In this document: piece by piece, positions 39,527-48,216 of the stretch
Position numbering within the stretch: the stretch's first letter is position 1
Layout of the letters: each line of letters begins with the position of its first letter
Assembly: GCA_017303505.1 (NCBI GenBank)
Contig: JAFLCP010000037.1
Coordinates: forward strand, 1-55,416
Length of the DNA stretch: 55,416 nucleotides
Reading direction: 5' to 3'
DNA from: Planctomycetota bacterium
Lineage (GTDB): Bacteria; Planctomycetota; Planctomycetia; Pirellulales; Pirellulaceae
Notes under the pieces: model-generated
The model's database searches: none
Seen by the model: only the letters and a program-made list of their open reading frames with translations
Told to the model about the DNA's origin: nothing
Position numbers and translations under genes: made by a program

Positions 39527-40195
39527 TTAAATCTTGTCTGGATCCGCAATGCTACGAATTAATTCCGACAATCGCCCTTGCAATTGCAGCAGTACTTGCC
39601 ACGTTGCGGGGGGGACCACAATTTCAGGTTTCTGAGGATCTGTTTCCACGCCATCAATGACAAATTGCAATCCCGCGTGCAGATGTTCCAGAATCTCGGA
39701 AAACTGTGCAGCTTGGCTAGGGCTTAAACGTTCGGGGAGCCCCGGTATTGACTCAATCTTGCCCAGTAGTCCTAAAGAGCTAGAGAGGCCTGTGCTTAGG
39801 TCGAGATCCTGATCAGCGATGTCTGAGTCTTCGGCAGTAAACGCACTGTTAAATCCCTCGCCTCGCGAAGCGCTGAGTTCCTGAAGTCGATCTGCAATTT
39901 GCTCTCGATTCCCAAACAACAACACTGAGCGACCTACTGCGATGATATCCCCGAATCTCAATAGCCGAAGTTGGCAATCTTGGCCGTTGATTTTGGTCCC
40001 GTTTGTACTATCTAAGTCCGTCAAAACCAGTCGTTCGTTGTCTTCTTGAATCTTGAGATGACAGCGGCTTACGCGTTCATCATTGAGTTGGATCGAGTTG
40101 CCTTCTTCTCGACCGATGGTAATGGGGGGACGAAGATCGGGAAATACTCGGCCACGATCTGCCCCTTGAAGAACTCGCAATGTGACCAAAACCAT
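39527..40195 (-). CDS. FHA domain protein
   Basis: A 222-residue protein with an N-terminal forkhead-associated domain (about 5-95). The family's phosphothreonine-binding residues are visible: GRE (28-30), SRCH (43-46) and STNGTKING (63-70). It binds phosphothreonine peptides, typically downstream of Ser/Thr kinases, which are numerous in planctomycetes. The C-terminal 120 residues are acidic and helical without a known domain. It lies between dnaE and the metallophosphoesterases on the same strand, but spacers of 100-170 bp argue against a tight operon. Confidence 0.93.
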   Translation of the reverse strand: MVLVTLRVLQGADRGRVFPDLRPPITIGREEGNSIQLNDERVSRCHLKIQEDNERLVLTDLDSTNGTKINGQDCQLRLLRFGDIIAVGRSVLLFGNREQIADRLQELSASRGEGFNSAFTAEDSDIADQDLDLSTGLSSSLGLLGKIESIPGLPERLSPSQAAQFSEILEHLHAGLQFVIDGVETDPQKPEIVVPPATWQVLLQLQGRLSELIRSIADPDKI

Positions 40196-40299
40196 GGTGG
40201 AAATTTTTCTGGTAGGAACGGATGGAATGGATGAGTGCTGTGATGAAGACTGGCTCTAATTCTGTCGCTTTCCGCCATCCGTTGCAATAAACTTCGAAA

Positions 40300-41064
40300 T
40301 TATTTGCCATCCCTCAAGCGATCACCAAGGAAATTGTCTAATTCCTCAATCGCATGTATTTTGGCCACTGTCGTTTCTAAATCATACTCAACACGTTGAA
40401 AAAATAACCTGTTTTCATCCAGAATTACATAACAACTCCGCCAATCGCCATCCCGAGGTTGGCCCACGGATCCAACGTTGACCAGCGACTTTTCTTCCCC
40501 GATCAAGTATCCTTCCGTTAGGTCGGTTGGACGCAAGAATTGGCCTTCCGAAGTAAATACACCCGGCACGTGAGTGTGGCCCTGAAAACAGATTTTTTGC
40601 ACCATGGAGAAGAGCTTCTCCATTTTTCGGCGGTTATAAACATCTTCGGGAAACACATATTCGTTGACTGGGTTTCGAACCGACCCATGTACGAATAGCG
40701 TATGCCCTTCTCGCCGAATGCGGGGTAAACGGCTCAAATAATCTAGCCGTGCTCGAATCGCCGCCAACGGCTCGATTCCCACGCGATGTTTACCTTCCAA
40801 CTGCTGACGCGTCCAGAAAATCGCTTGCTCTGCCACATTGCTGAACCCCTCAGGATCAAACAATGCAGCCAGGTCGTGATTTCCCAAAATGCAAGCGTCG
40901 AATTGCATCACTTGATCAACGCATTCGCACGGATTGGGGCCGTAACCAACGATATCCCCCAAGCAGACAATTTGCTCACATCCGCGCTGCTTCGCATCGG
41001 CTAAAACCGAAGTGAGCGCTTCTAGGTTGCCATGAATATCACTCAGAATGGCTCGTTTGACCAC
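40300..41064 (-). CDS. Metallophosphoesterase (second of tandem pair)
   Basis: A 254-residue calcineurin-like phosphoesterase, YfcE/diadenosine-tetraphosphatase type. The metal-binding motifs are DIHGN (9-13), GDIVGYGPNPCECVD, GNHD and GHTHVPG. It resembles its neighbour throughout (shared NEYVFPE, NVGSVGQPRD and IEELDN segments), so the pair arose by duplication. Its substrate is unknown. It follows the first copy by only four bases. Confidence 0.93.
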   Translation of the reverse strand: MVKRAILSDIHGNLEALTSVLADAKQRGCEQIVCLGDIVGYGPNPCECVDQVMQFDACILGNHDLAALFDPEGFSNVAEQAIFWTRQQLEGKHRVGIEPLAAIRARLDYLSRLPRIRREGHTLFVHGSVRNPVNEYVFPEDVYNRRKMEKLFSMVQKICFQGHTHVPGVFTSEGQFLRPTDLTEGYLIGEEKSLVNVGSVGQPRDGDWRSCYVILDENRLFFQRVEYDLETTVAKIHAIEELDNFLGDRLRDGK

Positions 41065-41068
41065 GCAA

Positions 41069-41827
41069 TTACCGTCCCGTCCTCAAGCGATCGCCCAGCA
41101 TATTGTCGAGTTCTTCAATCGCATAAATTTTGCGAATCGTCGTATCAACATCATAGTTAACTCGACGGAAGTAAACCATTTTTTTCCCATGGTCAATGAT
41201 GGTGTAGCAACTGCGTGGATCCTCATCGCGAGGTTGGCCCACCGAACCCACATTGACCATCATCTTTTCGCGACCTAACGGGAACTCATAATTGCAATCG
41301 TCAGGTGTGATGAATTCCTGCTCGGTGGTGAAGACACCCGGCATATGCGTGTGTCCCTGAAAGCAATACTTTTGCAAACGTTCGAACAGCAATTCCATCC
41401 GCTTTTGGTCGTAAATAGTCTCTGGAAAAACATATTCGTTCGTAGGGTCACGCGGCGAACCGTGTACATAAAGGAAGTCGCCATTTTGATACCATCGTGG
41501 CAATTCTCCCAGAAAATCCCAGCGTTTGTTGGATTGAGACGCTTTTCCCGTCCCCCGATCCAAAGCATCACGCGTCCAATAAATCGCCCGTAATGCCACT
41601 TGGTTAAATCCCTCAGGATCAAACAAAGTTGCCTGATCGTGATTTCCCATGATGGTAAATTCACAACGGCTGATCACCACATCCAAGCATTCGCACGGGT
41701 TAGGACCATAGCCCACCACATCCCCCAGACAAGCAATCTGATCGATGCTCTGCGTCGCGATGTCGGCCATTACCGCCGTCAACGCCTCCAGATTACCGTG
41801 GACATCACTGATCAGAGCTTGCCTCAC
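41069..41827 (-). CDS. Metallophosphoesterase (first of tandem pair)
   Basis: A 252-residue calcineurin-like phosphoesterase with DVHGN, GDVVGYGPNPCECLD, GNHDQ and GHTHMPG metal-binding motifs. It is a paralogue of the downstream copy. The greatest difference is between residues 90-115 (DRGTGKASQSNKRWDFL here, EGKHRVGIEPLAA there), which may alter substrate preference. It is the first gene of the pair; 339 bp separate it from tsaB. Confidence 0.93.
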   Translation of the reverse strand: MRQALISDVHGNLEALTAVMADIATQSIDQIACLGDVVGYGPNPCECLDVVISRCEFTIMGNHDQATLFDPEGFNQVALRAIYWTRDALDRGTGKASQSNKRWDFLGELPRWYQNGDFLYVHGSPRDPTNEYVFPETIYDQKRMELLFERLQKYCFQGHTHMPGVFTTEQEFITPDDCNYEFPLGREKMMVNVGSVGQPRDEDPRSCYTIIDHGKKMVYFRRVNYDVDTTIRKIYAIEELDNMLGDRLRTGR

Positions 41828-42166
41828 TGCTTGTGGCTCCTAAAAACTATTCTGTATCTCAAAGTAAAAGTCGATCTCTAGGTAAAGTCGCTCGCCAATC
41901 GTTCCCACTCAACCAGCGGCGGGTTGCCATTTCAGTTGGGCACCCATTTGAGGATGCTCAGGGAAACTTCTCATTGTAAAATCTTGGTTTATGATCGGAC
42001 AGTCGGCATACACTCCGAAGGCCACACTCTGAAAATTCCCCAAATTAGTGGTGAATTGTGCAGTACTGTTGCCACAATCCCCTTAGGTTGTACCGTTTGA
42101 CCAAGTTGGGGTGGGTTATTTCGCACAGTTATTTGCCCAGAAATATTTGCCCAGAAAGTTACCCCT
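41828..42166. other. Divergent spacer with 14-bp tandem duplication
   Basis: Spacer between the metallophosphoesterase pair (minus) and tsaB (plus). Just before the tsaB start ATTTGCCCAGAAAT is duplicated with a 14-base period (42131-42157). The remainder shows no clear element. Confidence 0.5.
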
Positions 42167-42994
42167 ATGTGGCACCTCGCCCTCGAGACCATCGGCCTCT
42201 CTGGTTCAGTGGCTCTCCATAAAGATAGTCAACTTGTAGCGAATTTTCCTCTCCCATCCGAAATCGGTTCCGCTCGCAGTCTTATGCCGGCCATCGAAAG
42301 TGTGGTTCGCAACGCGGCTATTACTTCTTCGCAACTGGAGCTGATTTCTTTGGCAAAAGGCCCCGGTTCTTTTACAGGACTGCGAGTGAGTGTGGCCACG
42401 GCCAAAGCGATTGGTTACGCTCTCAATGTTCCACTCTGTGCAGTCGACACGTTGGAAACGCTGGCCTATCGACTTGGTTTGGAAGCGATCTCTGCTCACC
42501 AGAAGCCGGCGTTAATCGCCGCTGCCATGGATGCTTATCGCAAACAAGTTTTTCGTTTGATCGCGGTTGTCGAACCACAGCTAGCGGGCGAAAACGCAGC
42601 ATGTCGTGGTATCAAATTGAACATCATTCTTCCCTCACACCATCTCGATGTGGCGCTCTGGAATCAAAATCCATTTCATGGCGTGGATAGAAACTTTGCC
42701 CTGTCCGCCGGTGTTTTACAGCCCAGTCATCATGACCATGCCGGCGATTACCAAGTGGTTGTAGGTGGGAATGCTATTCGCCGATACCCACTCGCTGAAA
42801 ACAGTTTACCTCCCTCACGAATCTGCGATTCCAGAGATATCACTGCGGTAGATGTCGGACGGTATGCTTGGCAACGCTGGCTCGCTGGCGAGCGAACCGA
42901 TCCATTTCAATTGCTTCCCAATTATCTCCGTGCCAGCGCAGCGGAAGAGAAAGCTCTTGCGCCCCTCACTTCCACTGAGTCAAGCGAAAGCTGA
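42167..42994 (+). CDS. tsaB: tRNA threonylcarbamoyladenosine biosynthesis protein TsaB
   Basis: A 275-residue TsaB, the non-catalytic partner of TsaD in N6-threonylcarbamoyl-adenosine (t6A) formation at tRNA position 37. It opens MWHLALETIGLSGSVALHKD, an ASKHA-type phosphate loop, and has the conserved GPGSFTGLRVS at 65-73 followed by AIGYALNVPLCAVDTLETLA. The C-terminal half is longer than in E. coli (231 residues). Its last 15 bases overlap the end of the convergent unknown gene. TsaC, TsaD and TsaE are not here. Confidence 0.95.
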   Translation: MWHLALETIGLSGSVALHKDSQLVANFPLPSEIGSARSLMPAIESVVRNAAITSSQLELISLAKGPGSFTGLRVSVATAKAIGYALNVPLCAVDTLETLAYRLGLEAISAHQKPALIAAAMDAYRKQVFRLIAVVEPQLAGENAACRGIKLNIILPSHHLDVALWNQNPFHGVDRNFALSAGVLQPSHHDHAGDYQVVVGGNAIRRYPLAENSLPPSRICDSRDITAVDVGRYAWQRWLAGERTDPFQLLPNYLRASAAEEKALAPLTSTESSES

Positions 42995-43885
42995 CGCGTC
43001 TGCCCACAGACCTGCGACTCTGAATGGCTGCGCCAATAAACGAGTGAAACCAACTTCACGTAACATTCGCCATTGCTCGTAGTTGGCAAGTGTGGCAAAC
43101 CATCCTAATTCAAAATTGGCCAACCGTTTCAACTCGCAGACTTTTTGAGATAGTCGATTCGCCATATCACGCTTCACAATCTCAAGGGATAGCGTCTCCA
43201 TCGCGCCGCCACACCACCAGATCGTCACGTCAAGATTTTCTTGCATCGCGATCTTTAAGTTACGGGCAAGTTGGGCTCCAAACACGGGGCAACCCGCAAA
43301 CTGCTCCAGCTGCTTCTCTGGAGCTCCGGAAGAAAAATGTAAGAACTCATAGCGAGCACCAGTGGCATTCATGATGGGGATTAATGGAGAAGCAACTCGC
43401 TCATTATCGGTCATAATCAACGTATACGCACGATCGCTCTGAGGCGTGCTACTGGTATACGACCGCTGCCAATAGTCACAGCTTGAGGATAGCTTGGATT
43501 CATACAGCTGAATGGAATCACTTGGCGACGATTGATTCAGCCAAGGTAGAATTTGGTCCTGCAGATTCCACCAATAGAATCCGGGAACCAAAAGTTTAGT
43601 GGCTCCACTGCGCCGGTAACCAAGCCAGAGATCACTCAGGACGCAACAAACCGAGACAATCGGTTCCGCTTGCTGAAACGCATTGATCTGCTCGACCAAA
43701 ATTCGATCCCTGCGAGGTAACGCGAATACAACTCTTGAAAAGCTCGCTCGAACAGACGCGGACTCCGCATTCCAACGGTCCGCATCGGGCCACTGTCGAA
43801 TGAGATGTTGTTGCGAACAAGAATGGAAGACCCATTCAAAGGGACCTGTATGCGGACCAATCCAAGCAACATGTTCAGCGGGCAT
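42980..43885 (-). CDS. Conserved hypothetical protein, 301 aa
   Basis: I recognise no family. The ATG at 43885 follows GGAGAGGG-type purines; a TTG at 43954 would overlap the EIIA gene end. The protein is soluble and tryptophan-rich (for example VIWWCGG-like and WWNLQDQILPWL segments) and appears to have two alpha/beta halves, the first with VVFALPRRDRI, VSVCCVLSDLW; this resembles a degenerate receiver-like fold, which is a guess. It is probably co-transcribed with the HTH-EIIA gene upstream (47 bp) and its 3' end overlaps that of tsaB by 15 bp. Confidence 0.7.
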   Translation of the reverse strand: MPAEHVAWIGPHTGPFEWVFHSCSQQHLIRQWPDADRWNAESASVRASFSRVVFALPRRDRILVEQINAFQQAEPIVSVCCVLSDLWLGYRRSGATKLLVPGFYWWNLQDQILPWLNQSSPSDSIQLYESKLSSSCDYWQRSYTSSTPQSDRAYTLIMTDNERVASPLIPIMNATGARYEFLHFSSGAPEKQLEQFAGCPVFGAQLARNLKIAMQENLDVTIWWCGGAMETLSLEIVKRDMANRLSQKVCELKRLANFELGWFATLANYEQWRMLREVGFTRLLAQPFRVAGLWADASAFA

Positions 43886-43932
43886 CACTTTACCATCCCT
43901 CTCCGTGGAGTCTCTGCAATCCTCTTGCCATT

Positions 43933-44655
43933 TCAAGTTGGGTGATTCTCCCAATTCGCTTCCGCTTCCAAAATCATATCACGCACTTCATGCGCTGAGC
44001 CCGATTGGCGGATACGCTCCATCAATTCATCTTCATGAACCAAGCGACTCAGCTTGGCCAGAATTTGCAAATGAATTCGATCATCCAGCGAGCAGATCAA
44101 GAAAAAGACATCGGTTGCACGCCCCGACTTGTTACCGAAATTAATCGGGTGAGATGTGACACCCAACGCGACAATCGATTCACCTAGAATCGATGTTTGC
44201 GGTCGGCGCGGATGCAACAAAGCTACTCCATTTTCTAAAGCCGTTGGGTGCAGATCTTCACGAGCTTGTACGGCCGTTGCCATCTCGGCCGAGTCCCAAA
44301 GATAGCCACTCAGCGCTGCTAGGTCGCACATCTCGCGAATCACAGAGCCTCTGGTTTTGGCATGTAAGGGAACAGCAATGCACGACAGAGGTAGGAGTTG
44401 TTCAAAGCGATCCGACGATTCGTGCGGGCTGTTCGGCAATCGATCTAGCCACTTTCGAACTTCCCCCAATTCATCCGCATCGCTCAAACCGATTCGCTCT
44501 TCAAGCCAATGGTGAATCTCGGCTTCCGCAAATTTCCATTGCCCCCCTACCCGCCGCCCTGGCAGCTTTCCACGCTCAACGAGCTTGGTGACTTGTTCAA
44601 CATTTAGATGCAAATAGTTTGCAATCTGCTCAATATCTAGATCTTTGGCTGCCAT
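43933..44655 (-). CDS. Helix-turn-helix / PTS EIIA fusion protein
   Basis: A 240-residue fusion. Residues 1-52 form a MerR/excisionase-type DNA-binding domain (EQIANYLHLNVEQVTKLVERGKLPGRRVGGQWKF). Residues about 85-230 form a PTS EIIA domain of the fructose/mannitol/PtsN class (PF00359) with the candidate phospho-histidine His148 in VALLHPRRP and the GVTSHPINFGNKSG and IHLQILAKLSRLV segments. In PtsN proteins this domain reports PTS or nitrogen status. Fusion to a DNA-binding module suggests a phosphorylation-controlled regulator. No sugar transporter component is adjacent, so it is not a transport EIIA. Confidence 0.9.
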   Translation of the reverse strand: MAAKDLDIEQIANYLHLNVEQVTKLVERGKLPGRRVGGQWKFAEAEIHHWLEERIGLSDADELGEVRKWLDRLPNSPHESSDRFEQLLPLSCIAVPLHAKTRGSVIREMCDLAALSGYLWDSAEMATAVQAREDLHPTALENGVALLHPRRPQTSILGESIVALGVTSHPINFGNKSGRATDVFFLICSLDDRIHLQILAKLSRLVHEDELMERIRQSGSAHEVRDMILEAEANWENHPT

Positions 44656-44837
44656 AGGTAGGGAACTCGCTTTTTGTGGGTGCCCATTATTGTAACACGC
44701 TGATTCTGTCTTGACATCACATGGCGTTTCGGGACAGGCTGGGAACTCGCAGCGTCAGGAAGACGCGGCGCAGAAACTAGCAATAAATGCTAGCAAAAAA
44801 GAGATAAGAGACGATTCGTCGGCAAGGAGGCCGAGTG

Positions 44838-46511
44838 ATGGTTGCGTATCAGGATGTGCCTGCAATCGATCTGCGGGCATTGTGGAGCGATGCACATTTT
44901 ATTTCCGTCAAAGGGAATGCCCAGTCCAGTGGGAAGGCCGCTCGTTCTGCCAGTAAAGGCAAACAGAAAAAAACGCATTCCGTTTTGCTGACGGATTTTT
45001 TGGTCAATCGGGCGGTCGAGCGAGTGGATCAGGTTAAGCCTGGCGATGCATTTGTCGCCATCGATATTGGCGAACATGATGGACACGCGGACGCCATTGC
45101 GGCTGTTGCTGCCGGAGCTTCTGTCGTTGTTTGTGAACGCTATCTGCCAGTCGCAGTGCCACAATGCATTGTCGAAGACTCTCGTCAAGCCTGGGGCGAA
45201 CTTTGCCATGCCTTGGTCAATCAACCGACAGAGAACTTGATTACGATTGCCATCATGGGAAGTCATGGGAAGACGACCTTGAATCTTCTGGCAAGTTCGA
45301 TGATGAAAACCATTGGCAAAAAAGTTGCCTATAGAAATTCGATTGCTACCTCAGATAGTGCCACCCAAGTTGCCGCTAAAGATGGAGCCGTAAATACGGC
45401 GAAGTCATTGGCGAAATGGTTGGCAGGTGCTGTAAAACAGGGCGTCCCTTCGGCTGTGGTCGAAGTCGATCAAGAGATGCTTTATCAAGGTCAGACTGCT
45501 GGCATGAAATATGATCTGATCTTAATCACTTCATTGCGAACCGAAGTCGGTAGCACTGGGGGAACGCTTGAGCAATTGCAGCAGGCGATGTTGCGTCAAT
45601 TTGCGCAGCTCAAAGAACATGGTGTGATTCTATATAACGCAGATGACGCTCCCCTGTCGCGATGGATGGAATCGTTGGCGATGCCCACGATGTCGTACGG
45701 GTTGGATGCGGATGCGGATATTCGAGCCCGCGTGATTGAACGCGAATTAACCGAACAAACAATGATGATTACTGCGGGCCGAACGGTCATGCCACTTCGC
45801 AGTACGCTGATCGGTTCACACAATGCTCGACATTTGCTCGGCGCGGTCGCTGCTGGCTATGTTTGCGGGTTGGAGTTGTCTGAAATTGTGGGTGGTGTCG
45901 AGAAACTGCAGCGGATCCCTGGTCGTTTGCAATCCGTTATCGCTGGCCAAGATTTTGGGGTGTTTGTCGATCAAGCCGATACCGCAGAGCGTCTGGCTGT
46001 TTCCTTGCACGCAGTCCGTCAACACAGCACAGGTCGTGTTCTGTGTGTGATGGATGTTTCGCAACCCAACAGTCACGCGATGTTGGCGGCTATGGGAAAA
46101 GTACTCGAACGCGGCACCTCAGAAGTTTGCTTAACGCATATCGAAGGTGGCACATTCAAGAGTGTTCAGAATCGAGCCTTCGCCTTGCTAGACGGTTTTG
46201 AAAACCCAGCTCTGCCACATATTCTACCTGATCGTGATCGCGCGATCGAATGGATCATGCAACGCGCCAAATCTGGCGATGTGATCTTGTTAGCAGGCTG
46301 CGGAGATTCAACTTGGACCAGTAAATCGCGACCTGAATCGACCAATGACATTCAGGCTGCGGGGCACTGGTTACGGCAACCTAAACCTGCACCGGAAACC
46401 TCACTTGCTAAAGTCGTAGGAAGTTCGACCTACAGTGAAGATATTGGGTCAGCTGCCTCAAATGTAGCGCGGCATGACAAGCCCTCACTGAAGTTGTTCC
46501 GTCCCGAGTAA
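44838..46511 (+). CDS. Mur ligase family protein, divergent
   Basis: A 557-residue Mur-type ATP-dependent ligase. The N-terminal domain (KPGDAFVAIDIGEHDGHADAI, like MurE's KxGDLFVAL...DGH), P-loop GSHGKTT at 141-147 (close to MurC's GTHGKTT), VEVDQEMLYQ (MurE's ExSSH) and C-terminal GDVILLAG are visible. The DNPR motif that selects the meso-DAP or Lys in MurE is missing, and the carbamylated lysine region (QAMLRQF) lacks the lysine. It therefore probably ligates something other than the normal stem residue, or is inactive. ATG 44838 is used because AGGAGG lies seven bases before; GTG 44835 is too close. Confidence 0.8.
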   Translation: MVAYQDVPAIDLRALWSDAHFISVKGNAQSSGKAARSASKGKQKKTHSVLLTDFLVNRAVERVDQVKPGDAFVAIDIGEHDGHADAIAAVAAGASVVVCERYLPVAVPQCIVEDSRQAWGELCHALVNQPTENLITIAIMGSHGKTTLNLLASSMMKTIGKKVAYRNSIATSDSATQVAAKDGAVNTAKSLAKWLAGAVKQGVPSAVVEVDQEMLYQGQTAGMKYDLILITSLRTEVGSTGGTLEQLQQAMLRQFAQLKEHGVILYNADDAPLSRWMESLAMPTMSYGLDADADIRARVIERELTEQTMMITAGRTVMPLRSTLIGSHNARHLLGAVAAGYVCGLELSEIVGGVEKLQRIPGRLQSVIAGQDFGVFVDQADTAERLAVSLHAVRQHSTGRVLCVMDVSQPNSHAMLAAMGKVLERGTSEVCLTHIEGGTFKSVQNRAFALLDGFENPALPHILPDRDRAIEWIMQRAKSGDVILLAGCGDSTWTSKSRPESTNDIQAAGHWLRQPKPAPETSLAKVVGSSTYSEDIGSAASNVARHDKPSLKLFRPE

Positions 46512-46529
46512 TCTTCTCTCATTTACTAG

Positions 46530-46564
46530 ACTCAGGTCACCGATCAATGATTGGTGACCTGAGT
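46530..46564 (+). terminator. Long hairpin after the Mur-like gene
   Basis: ACTCAGGTCACC pairs with GGTGACCTGAGT and the stem extends inward to a 3-nt loop, about 16 pairs. No U-tract follows, so it is a likely but not certain terminator 20 bp past the stop at 46511. Confidence 0.6.
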
Positions 46565-46984
46565 GACCGTCTTGAATAAATCTATCCCGTATTTGATTTT
46601 TCGTCTTGACGATTCTCCCTCGCTTTTGATATTCCCCCTTTCACAGCCATGAGGGAATAAGTCACTGACTGCTATTCACCGCAAGCAGCAGGTTCGGCTC
46701 AAAAAAGTGACGATGTTCCGTAGGCAGCTTTGGGTTGGTGAATCCATAGAGAAGACAACTTGATTGCGAAATCCCGAGTGCGTTCGGCGACAAAATGAAA
46801 ATGGAAAGCAGAAAGCCACTGGGGTAAGAAAGCACATTGAAGCTTGGGAAACTCCGTCGTCAGCCAAGAATCTGCGGGAAAGCTTGGTTGACCTCCCTCC
46901 TGGGTTGGAGCAAAAAAACGCTCGATGATTGATTAACTGGGTCAATTGGTCAACGAGAGTGCTTCACGGCGGAGTCGATTCTGC

Positions 46985-47022
46985 GTGCTGGGACGAGATC
47001 ACCAAGGGTCTCGTCCCAGCAC
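46985..47022. repeat. Perfect palindromic hairpin element
   Basis: A 14-bp stem GTGCTGGGACGAGA with 10-nt loop. It lies about 110 bp beyond the stop of the DUF1559 variant and may be a dispersed intergenic palindrome and/or terminator. Confidence 0.7.
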
Positions 47023-47133
47023 CAGTTATCTTTTGCAATATTGAGCGTATTGCACAATGCACATTCAACCCTGCGGAACTTTCAACGTCGCTTGAACTGT
47101 ATCTCTCTAAACTGTTCTCAATGGGGTTTGAGG

Positions 47134-48216
47134 TTAGGGATCGTCTAAAGCTCCTTGGGACACTTCACCCAAAATTAGAGCTCTAAGTAACTCAGGATCG
47201 GTTTCTTGACTCAAAAAACGGACTGAGCCATCGACGAACGCCGCTTGCGTTCCACCTGGATGAGCAGAAGCGCCGATGTTCCGAGAGTTCCAAGGTTTCT
47301 TCTGGACCGCTTCACTTTCTGGCGCGAGGCTCCAGTGGAATGTGTCCAAGTCCACATCGCGTGGCTCTGTCCAAATGAGATTTGCCCCACACGATTCCAT
47401 GATTTGAATCTGCGCATTGTGAGGATTCACCAGCTGAGGATTGTCTTCTGCCAGGTTCGAATTTCGCAACATGGCATACGAGGTGTAACGCCCTCCCTTG
47501 CGATTCATCTGCGGTGGCTCAGCCGGGCAAGTGTAGATACCCAGCCTCTTCTTGGCGATCTCCCAGTTCTCATCGCTCTCCCAGTTTTGTTCCGAGTTGT
47601 AAGCGTCTCTAAGGTCCTGTTGCTCAATGTATGGGAGCAACTTCACCCGCCAGCTGACCTCAGGTCCACCTTCAATCTCCGGTGCGTTGTTGGTGGGAGC
47701 TTTACGAGCCGCAACCTGCTTGTCTTTCGCGATTAGAATACCATGCATGAGCTGCTTTAAGTTGTTCGCACACGCCATTCGGCGGGCGGCTCCTCGTGCA
47801 GATGGTACTGCTGGTAACAGCATTCCAATCAAAAGCCCTAAGACGAGGAGCGTTCCGAGGACGTTGAGCGCATACGAACCAGAGGACTGTTTTTGTAGTT
47901 TCCACAAAACGAAGAACAAGGAGATCAGCAAGACAATAAAGCAAAGGATGGAATAGCCAAGAATAAAAGGTCGCGCGTATTCGGGCAGGCCATCGAAGGA
48001 CACTGCCACACCAAATGGTAATGCAATGATGGCCGCCAGCAAACAATAGAAATCCAAACGGCTGACCGGAGTTTTTCGCTTGAGGTAAAGGATGATAAAC
48101 GGACTGATCGCTACGGATAACAAGATCAAATGCAGGCCGATATCGAAGAGTAAACGATTTCTTTCGAAAAACGACAACGCTAGGTCGGAATCCAAAATGC
48201 GGATTTCTTCGCTCAT
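47134..48216 (-). CDS. DUF1559 protein with polytopic N-terminus
   Basis: A 360-residue protein. The N-terminal 145 residues have about four hydrophobic segments (25-46, 52-72, 84-108, 118-138) instead of a pilin leader. The DUF1559 features follow directly: PAVPSARGAARRMACANNLKQ, LLPYIEQQDLRDAY, YTCPAEPP, and SAHPGGTQAAFVDGSVRF at the end. The domain is thus anchored by a helical bundle, and prepilin-peptidase processing is not expected. GGAG about nine bases upstream supports the start. It converges on the Mur-like gene. Confidence 0.9.
   Translation of the reverse strand: MSEEIRILDSDLALSFFERNRLLFDIGLHLILLSVAISPFIILYLKRKTPVSRLDFYCLLAAIIALPFGVAVSFDGLPEYARPFILGYSILCFIVLLISLFFVLWKLQKQSSGSYALNVLGTLLVLGLLIGMLLPAVPSARGAARRMACANNLKQLMHGILIAKDKQVAARKAPTNNAPEIEGGPEVSWRVKLLPYIEQQDLRDAYNSEQNWESDENWEIAKKRLGIYTCPAEPPQMNRKGGRYTSYAMLRNSNLAEDNPQLVNPHNAQIQIMESCGANLIWTEPRDVDLDTFHWSLAPESEAVQKKPWNSRNIGASAHPGGTQAAFVDGSVRFLSQETDPELLRALILGEVSQGALDDP

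Larger units (their letters stand above)
46512..47133. other. Intergenic region with two strong hairpins
   Basis: The 622-bp spacer lies between the Mur-like gene (plus) and the DUF1559 variant (minus), which converge. It contains the hairpin at 46530-46564 and a perfect 14-bp inverted repeat at 46985-47022 (GTGCTGGGACGAGA/TCTCGTCCCAGCAC). The open frames here are short, have unusual composition and no ribosome site; I do not call a gene. Confidence 0.55.

Noticed and set aside
46929-47186. Small plus-strand gene between the Mur-like and DUF1559 genes.
   Set aside because: It runs through a perfect palindrome and into the end of the opposite gene; composition is non-coding.
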